A stretch of 64,000 nt of DNA from JAVJST01 sp040219295 (lineage in GTDB: Bacteria; Pseudomonadota; Alphaproteobacteria; Rhodospirillales; Casp-alpha2): positions 1 through 64,000 of the forward strand of contig JAVJST010000002.1 of NCBI GenBank assembly GCA_040219295.1, read 5' to 3'. Under the pieces are notes generated by a model that was not told the DNA's origin, made no database searches, and saw nothing but the letters and a program-made list of their open reading frames with translations. How positions within the stretch are numbered: the first letter of the stretch is position 1; every line of letters begins with the position of its first letter. This document shows, piece after piece, positions 59,625 through 64,000 of the stretch. The position numbers were made by a program, and so were the translations under genes.

Positions 59625-60971
59625 TCACGCCGGCACCGACAGCCCTGCCCTTTTCAGCGCCTTTGCCTGGTTGCTGGCAAGACGGTCGATGTCGAATCCG
59701 TCGATGAGATCGTGGAACAGCCTGTACCAGTTCACCTCTGCATTGATATGAGTGAACACACTTCCAAGGCCGATCGCCGCCCGATCCATCAGGACAAATT
59801 CCCGCGGCGGCTTGACGCCGCCGGTTTTACGGAGATCCGCGTGGACCTTTGACGCGACCTTCGCGCCGTAAACGATGCCACCCTCTTCCTGTATCGGCCG
59901 CACAGTGTCCGCCATCAGCGGGCCATAAAGAAATCGGGCCCACTGATTGAGGATCTCAATCATCTCGCGATCTAGATCGGTAAACCCCCAAGTTTCGTAA
60001 GCGTGAACGGCGAGCGCCTCGTCGTCGTCGCGTAGCGCTTTGTAGAGATCGATAACGGCGCCGACGAACGACGGTGGGAAAACCCGAACGCACCCGAAGT
60101 CGAGAAGATTGATTCCGAGGTCATCCCGTACCGAATAATTGCCCAGATGCGGATCCCCGTGAATGATCCCGTAGCCATAAAATGGTGCATACCACGCCCT
60201 GAACATGTTCAGCGCAACCTCGTTCCGGTCACCAATATCGCGTTCGGCGACTCCCAGGATCGATTTGCCATCGAGCCACGCCATGCTCAGCAACCGGTCC
60301 GTGCTGAGGTCATCGATCACGTCCGGAACATGAACACCGTTTTCCGACACGAGCATGTCCCGGTACAGATCAATGTGGCGTGCTTCGCGCTCGTAATCTA
60401 ATTCCTCGCGAAGCCGGGCCGCGAGCTCCGCATGGATTTCACTCGGATCGATCGCCTGATCATATCGTCGATACACTGAGAACACGACCTTGAGCTGCCG
60501 GAGATCGGCCTCGACCGCCGACGACATGTCCGGATACTGAAGTTTGCAGGCGATCGGCGTGCCGTCGACCGTGGTAGCGCGGTGAACCTGGCCGAGTGAT
60601 GCCGCCGCGACAGCCTCGCGATCGAAGGACCCGAACCGGCTCATCCAGTCTGGGCCAAGTTCACCCGACATTCGGCGCCTTACGAACGGCCACCCCATCG
60701 ACGGCGCATTGCTCTGCAACTGCATCAGCTCCCGCGCGTAGTCATCCGGCAGAAGGTCTGGCACCGTAGACAGGATCTGGGCAACCTTCATCAAAGGCCC
60801 CTTCAGTCCGCCCAGCGCGTCGCGAAGTTCGCCTGCGTTCACGACACTTGAGAACGGCTGGCCCATGACGCGGCCGCCCGCCGCCTTGACGGCGACGGAT
60901 CCCATGGCACGTCCCACCCGCGCGTAGCGCCGGACCCGGCCGCCTATCGAATCGCCGTCACGTTCGGCCAT
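59625..60971 (-). CDS. ABC1/AarF/UbiB family kinase-like protein
   Basis: 448 residues from ATG 60971, five bases after the pepF-like stop. Atypical kinase fold: the N-terminal motif reads LMKVAQILSTVPDLLPDDYA where the family has KxGQ (here K-V-A-Q). The Ala-rich loop is AAASLGQVHRATTVDG, the VAIK-type lysine is in IACKLQYPDM, and the catalytic and metal motifs are HGDPHLGNY and LLDFGC. Relatives support ubiquinone synthesis. COQ9 in the same window fits that, though the genes are unlinked. No C-terminal membrane helices are evident. Confidence 0.88.
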   Translation of the reverse strand: MAERDGDSIGGRVRRYARVGRAMGSVAVKAAGGRVMGQPFSSVVNAGELRDALGGLKGPLMKVAQILSTVPDLLPDDYARELMQLQSNAPSMGWPFVRRRMSGELGPDWMSRFGSFDREAVAAASLGQVHRATTVDGTPIACKLQYPDMSSAVEADLRQLKVVFSVYRRYDQAIDPSEIHAELAARLREELDYEREARHIDLYRDMLVSENGVHVPDVIDDLSTDRLLSMAWLDGKSILGVAERDIGDRNEVALNMFRAWYAPFYGYGIIHGDPHLGNYSVRDDLGINLLDFGCVRVFPPSFVGAVIDLYKALRDDDEALAVHAYETWGFTDLDREMIEILNQWARFLYGPLMADTVRPIQEEGGIVYGAKVASKVHADLRKTGGVKPPREFVLMDRAAIGLGSVFTHINAEVNWYRLFHDLIDGFDIDRLASNQAKALKRAGLSVPA

Positions 60972-60976
60972 GCACG

Positions 60977-62794
60977 CTATTCCGGGAGTGCTTCGAGCTG
61001 GTCGATGAGGCGCTCGACGACCGAGAGACCGCGACCCCAAAACGCCGGATCCGACGCGTCGAGGCCAAAGGGCGCGAGAAGCTGCTTGTGGTGCAACGTG
61101 CCACCCGCCTGCAGCATCTCAAGATACTTCTGTTGGAAACCGGGGTGTCCGCCGTCGAAGACATCGTAGAGAGAGTTGACCAGGCAATCACCGAACGCAT
61201 AGGCGTAGACGTAGAACGGCACGTGCACAAAGTGCGGGATATAGGCCCAGAAATGGCGGTACTCGTCCTCGAATCGCAGCGCCGGGCCCAGGCTTTCACG
61301 TTGAACGTCCATCCATATCTCGCCGAGGCGTTCCGTCGACAATTCGCCGTCGCGCCGCTCGCTGTGCACCCGCGTCTCGAACTCGTGAAACGCGATCTGG
61401 CGGACGACCGTGTTCATCATGTCCTCGATCTTGCCGGCCAGCAGTGCCTTGCTAGTCTGCGGATCCTGCTCCGCCTTGAGAATTGACTGGAACGTCAGCA
61501 TCTCGCCAAAAACGGATGCGGTTTCGGCAAGGGTCAAAGGCGTGTCTGCCATCAGCGCGCCTTGCGGTCCGCTGAGGACCTGGTGAACGCCATGACCTAG
61601 TTCGTGGGCCAAGGTCATCACGTCCCTCGCCTTGCCGTGGAAGTTCATCAGGATGTAGGGATGGGCGGACGGCACAGTCGGATGTGAGAACGCGCCGGAG
61701 TCCTTGCCTTCGCGCAGTTCGGCATCGATCCATCGCTTGTCGAAGAACGTGCCGGCGATCTCCGCCATTTTTGGCTCGAACGCGCCGTATGCATCAAGCA
61801 CGATCTTCTTCGCGTCCGACCACGAGTACGGCGTTTCCTGACGGCCCGGCATCGGCGCATTCCGGTCCCAGTAGTCGAGCTGCTCGCCACCGAACCAGCC
61901 TGCCTTGATCTGGTAGTAGCGGTGGCTCAGGCGGGGGAACGCCTCTTGCACGGCGGATACCAGCGCCTCGACGACCTCGTCCTCGATCTGGTTGTCCAGA
62001 TTCCGGCTCGAGATCGGCGACGGGTACTTGCGCCACCGATCCTCGATTTCCTTGTCCTTCGCCAGCGTGTTGGTGATCAGGGCAAACAAGCGGATCTCAC
62101 TCTCGAGGCCCGCGCCGAGCGACTTTGCGGCCTGCTTGCGCGTCGCCTGGTCAGTATCGGATAGCCGGTTCAGGACCTCGCTCAACGCGACCTTCTCGCT
62201 GCCGAGATCGAATCGCATCGACGCCAGCGTTTCGTCGAACAACCGGTTCCAGGCGGAACGGCCAGTAACGGCCTTCTGGAGTAGCAATTGTTCCATGTCG
62301 TCAGCCAACTGGTGGTCGCGGTAAAGCCGCACATCGCGGACCCAGGGCTCATAACGTGCCGCAGTTTCAGCCGACATCAGGTGATCGACGGTTGCATCGT
62401 CCAACCGATTGATCTCCAGCGTGAAGAACAGCATCTCGGAGGAGATGTCGGTGATCTTCTCCGACATTGTCTGATGGAAGCGGCTGATACTCTGATCGTC
62501 GACCTGGCCCGCGTGGAGAAGCTGCGCGTAACTTCCCAGCCTGTGAAGCTGTTCTGTGATGTTCTCGTACTGCCGGATGGCGTCACCGAATGCCTCGGAC
62601 GACATTGCCTCGATACTACCCTGATAAGCCATCCGGAACGATTCCGCTGCCGTCTTGGCGGCTTCTAGGTCCCGGTTGAGGTCGGGATCGTCCGGCGCTG
62701 CATAGAGGTCCGCCAGGTTCCACGTCGGCACCGGCTCGCCGACGGCAGCGTCAGCGGCGACGTCCGGCGAAAACTTTCTATCGTCGAGGTTCAT
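60977..62794 (-). CDS. pepF: M3 family oligoendopeptidase F
   Basis: 605 residues. Zinc protease motif HELGHGVHQ (near 398-406) with the downstream Glu in TLAETASVFGEM. The N-terminal helical part (TWNLADLYAAPDDPDLNRDL) and the segment PYILMNFHGKARDVMTLAHE are typical of the PepF branch of M3. It degrades short cytosolic peptides. The ABC1 protein follows five bases after its stop, so they are probably co-transcribed. Confidence 0.93.
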   Translation of the reverse strand: MNLDDRKFSPDVAADAAVGEPVPTWNLADLYAAPDDPDLNRDLEAAKTAAESFRMAYQGSIEAMSSEAFGDAIRQYENITEQLHRLGSYAQLLHAGQVDDQSISRFHQTMSEKITDISSEMLFFTLEINRLDDATVDHLMSAETAARYEPWVRDVRLYRDHQLADDMEQLLLQKAVTGRSAWNRLFDETLASMRFDLGSEKVALSEVLNRLSDTDQATRKQAAKSLGAGLESEIRLFALITNTLAKDKEIEDRWRKYPSPISSRNLDNQIEDEVVEALVSAVQEAFPRLSHRYYQIKAGWFGGEQLDYWDRNAPMPGRQETPYSWSDAKKIVLDAYGAFEPKMAEIAGTFFDKRWIDAELREGKDSGAFSHPTVPSAHPYILMNFHGKARDVMTLAHELGHGVHQVLSGPQGALMADTPLTLAETASVFGEMLTFQSILKAEQDPQTSKALLAGKIEDMMNTVVRQIAFHEFETRVHSERRDGELSTERLGEIWMDVQRESLGPALRFEDEYRHFWAYIPHFVHVPFYVYAYAFGDCLVNSLYDVFDGGHPGFQQKYLEMLQAGGTLHHKQLLAPFGLDASDPAFWGRGLSVVERLIDQLEALPE

Positions 62795-62930
62795 CTTCGG
62801 TCGTGTCCTTGATTGCCGAATTCCAGCCCAAATATGCTAAACACAACTTGGGCATCGGTGGGATGCTGCGCAAGCATCTCGGCGCTGCAAATTCAGGAAA
62901 CCGTCAGCGAACAACACGGGGAGAATCGTC

Positions 62931-64000
62931 ATGGAAGAGCGGCACTGGAACAGTTTGCCTGAAATGTTCTTCGCTCAGGCAGAGAGATTCGGTGCGCGCC
63001 CTTTTCTGTTTCACAAACAAGACGGTATATACGTTGGCACAACTTGGAAAGAAGCGGCGGATCGATCCCTGCGCTTGGCCGCCGGACTGAGCAGATTGGG
63101 CGTTGGTCCGGGAGATCGCATCGTATTGGTATCGGAGAACCGGCCCGAGTGGCTGATTGCGGATATGGCAATCATGTCCCTCGGCGCGATTACAGTTCCC
63201 GCCTACACAACCAACACCGTCGACGACCATCGGCACGTTCTGACCGACAGTGCCGCCAAAGGCGTCCTCGTCTCGACGGAGCGCCTCGCCGGCAATGTCG
63301 TTGCCGCCATTAGGCAGGCCCCGTCCGTTGAGTTCATTGCGTCGATGGAGAAGCTAGGTATCATGGACCTGTCGTCGAAAGTCCAGGGGATGACGATTGA
63401 CACCCTTGAGACCGACGAGCGAACTGAGACCGTCCGGGAAGGCCTAGCGAGGCTGAAACGCGATGACCTCGCTTGCATCATCTATACGTCGGGAACGGGC
63501 GGCACACCGAAGGGTGTCATGCTCCACCATGGCGCGATTCTGCACAACTGCAGCGGTGCGCTAGACGCACTCGATCAACTCGGCATCGGCGATGACCGGT
63601 TTCTGTCGTTTCTTCCACTGTCCCATTCCTATGAACACATGGCGGGTCAGTTTTTCCCGATCGCAGCCGGTGCGCAGATCTACTATGCGGAAAGCGTCGA
63701 AACGCTGATCTCGAACCTCGCGGAGGTTCAACCCACGATCATGACGGCGGTGCCGCGGTTATATGAAACCATGCATCAGCGGATTACCCGCGGGGTTGCG
63801 AAGCAGGGCGGCGTGAAAGAGTTGCTGTTCCACATGGCGCTCAATCTCGGCATCAAGCGCTACATGACGGGCGGGCGTCTTTCGATGACCGAACGGTTGT
63901 TGGACGCACTCGTCGACAAGTTGGTTCGCGACAAGGTCCGCGGTAGATTTGGCGGCCAACTCAAGGCGCTGGTATCCGGCGGCGCGCCGCTCAATCCCGA
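62931..64000 (+). CDS. Long-chain acyl-CoA synthetase, truncated by the window end
   Basis: At least 356 residues from ATG 62931; the frame is still open at 64000. AMP-binding enzyme of the FadD15/FAA1-like branch: it begins MEERHWNSLPEMFFAQAERF, has the P-loop YTSGTGGTPKGVMLHH near 184-199, then FLPLSHSYEHMAGQ and TAVPRLYETMHQ, typical of fatty-acid CoA ligases. The P-loop has Gly for the usual Ser/Thr (SGTGG in place of SGTTG). It is divergent from pepF across 136 bases. Confidence 0.9.
   Translation, partial: MEERHWNSLPEMFFAQAERFGARPFLFHKQDGIYVGTTWKEAADRSLRLAAGLSRLGVGPGDRIVLVSENRPEWLIADMAIMSLGAITVPAYTTNTVDDHRHVLTDSAAKGVLVSTERLAGNVVAAIRQAPSVEFIASMEKLGIMDLSSKVQGMTIDTLETDERTETVREGLARLKRDDLACIIYTSGTGGTPKGVMLHHGAILHNCSGALDALDQLGIGDDRFLSFLPLSHSYEHMAGQFFPIAAGAQIYYAESVETLISNLAEVQPTIMTAVPRLYETMHQRITRGVAKQGGVKELLFHMALNLGIKRYMTGGRLSMTERLLDALVDKLVRDKVRGRFGGQLKALVSGGAPLNP

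Noticed and set aside
1..64000. tRNA, rRNA, CRISPR array or insertion sequence
   Set aside because: Reading both strands I found no cloverleaf-like segment, no repeat-spacer pattern, and no transposase frame or terminal inverted repeats.

Overview
The window reads as a chromosomal segment of a free-living alphaproteobacterium, most like the Rhodospirillales and related marine lineages. Evidence for this: the gene order ruvC-ruvA-ruvB-ybgC-tolQRAB-pal-ybgF-tilS-ftsH-folP-glmM; the order zapA-6S RNA-5-FTHF cyclo-ligase; a transhydrogenase split into three genes (pntAA-pntAB-pntB); COQ9; and alphaproteobacterial small families (DUF1192, DUF1013, DUF465, DUF2336, DUF4164, DUF1127). Coding sequence is GC-rich and gene density is high. 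I see no insertion sequence, prophage, CRISPR array, rRNA or tRNA. The species cannot be named from this alone.

Layout. 1-361 has no gene I can support. 362-7172 holds an envelope lipoprotein, a TPR/SHOCT-like/SPOR lipoprotein, a GNAT and alanyl-tRNA editing pair, and a DUF1127-EamA transporter pair divergent from a MocR regulator. thiD begins a long minus-strand block. 7179-24362 is that housekeeping block: peptidoglycan precursor (glmM), folate (folP, 5-FTHF cyclo-ligase), FtsH, tRNA-Ile lysidine synthase, the Tol-Pal system, RuvABC, YebC, a YmdB-like phosphoesterase, 6S RNA and zapA. 24592-28230 on the plus strand has gap, an unknown protein, thiE, efp and suhB. 28357-31827 is a three-gene envelope cluster with a MotA/ExbB-like channel and a MotB-like stator partner. 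An MFS transporter, rpmE, a membrane-anchored class III cyclase and a small heat-shock gene behind a ROSE-like RNA thermometer follow.

36467-46815 holds DUF1192, DUF1013, an SDR dehydrogenase coupled to propionyl-CoA synthetase, two DUF465 genes, a degenerate GGDEF protein, purEK, an unknown protein and a lone hydantoinase-A-like protein. 46817-50397 is a hybrid histidine kinase with an Hpt protein and no response regulator. 50527-53583 has COQ9, peptide deformylase, rpsU and a TPR protein. 53806-56874 is the transhydrogenase operon. 57159-64000 has a DUF2336 protein, a divergent cyclase-fold protein, an ABC1/UbiB kinase-like protein, an M3 peptidase and a truncated acyl-CoA synthetase.

The window is mostly core genome. 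The best candidate for undescribed biology is the motor-like cluster at 28357-31827: a four-helix MotA-family protein and a MotB-like protein that keeps the transmembrane aspartate but has about 240 residues of coiled coil before its peptidoglycan-binding domain. Next come the two unusual cyclase-fold proteins, the orphan phosphorelay and a handful of candidate cis-regulatory elements.
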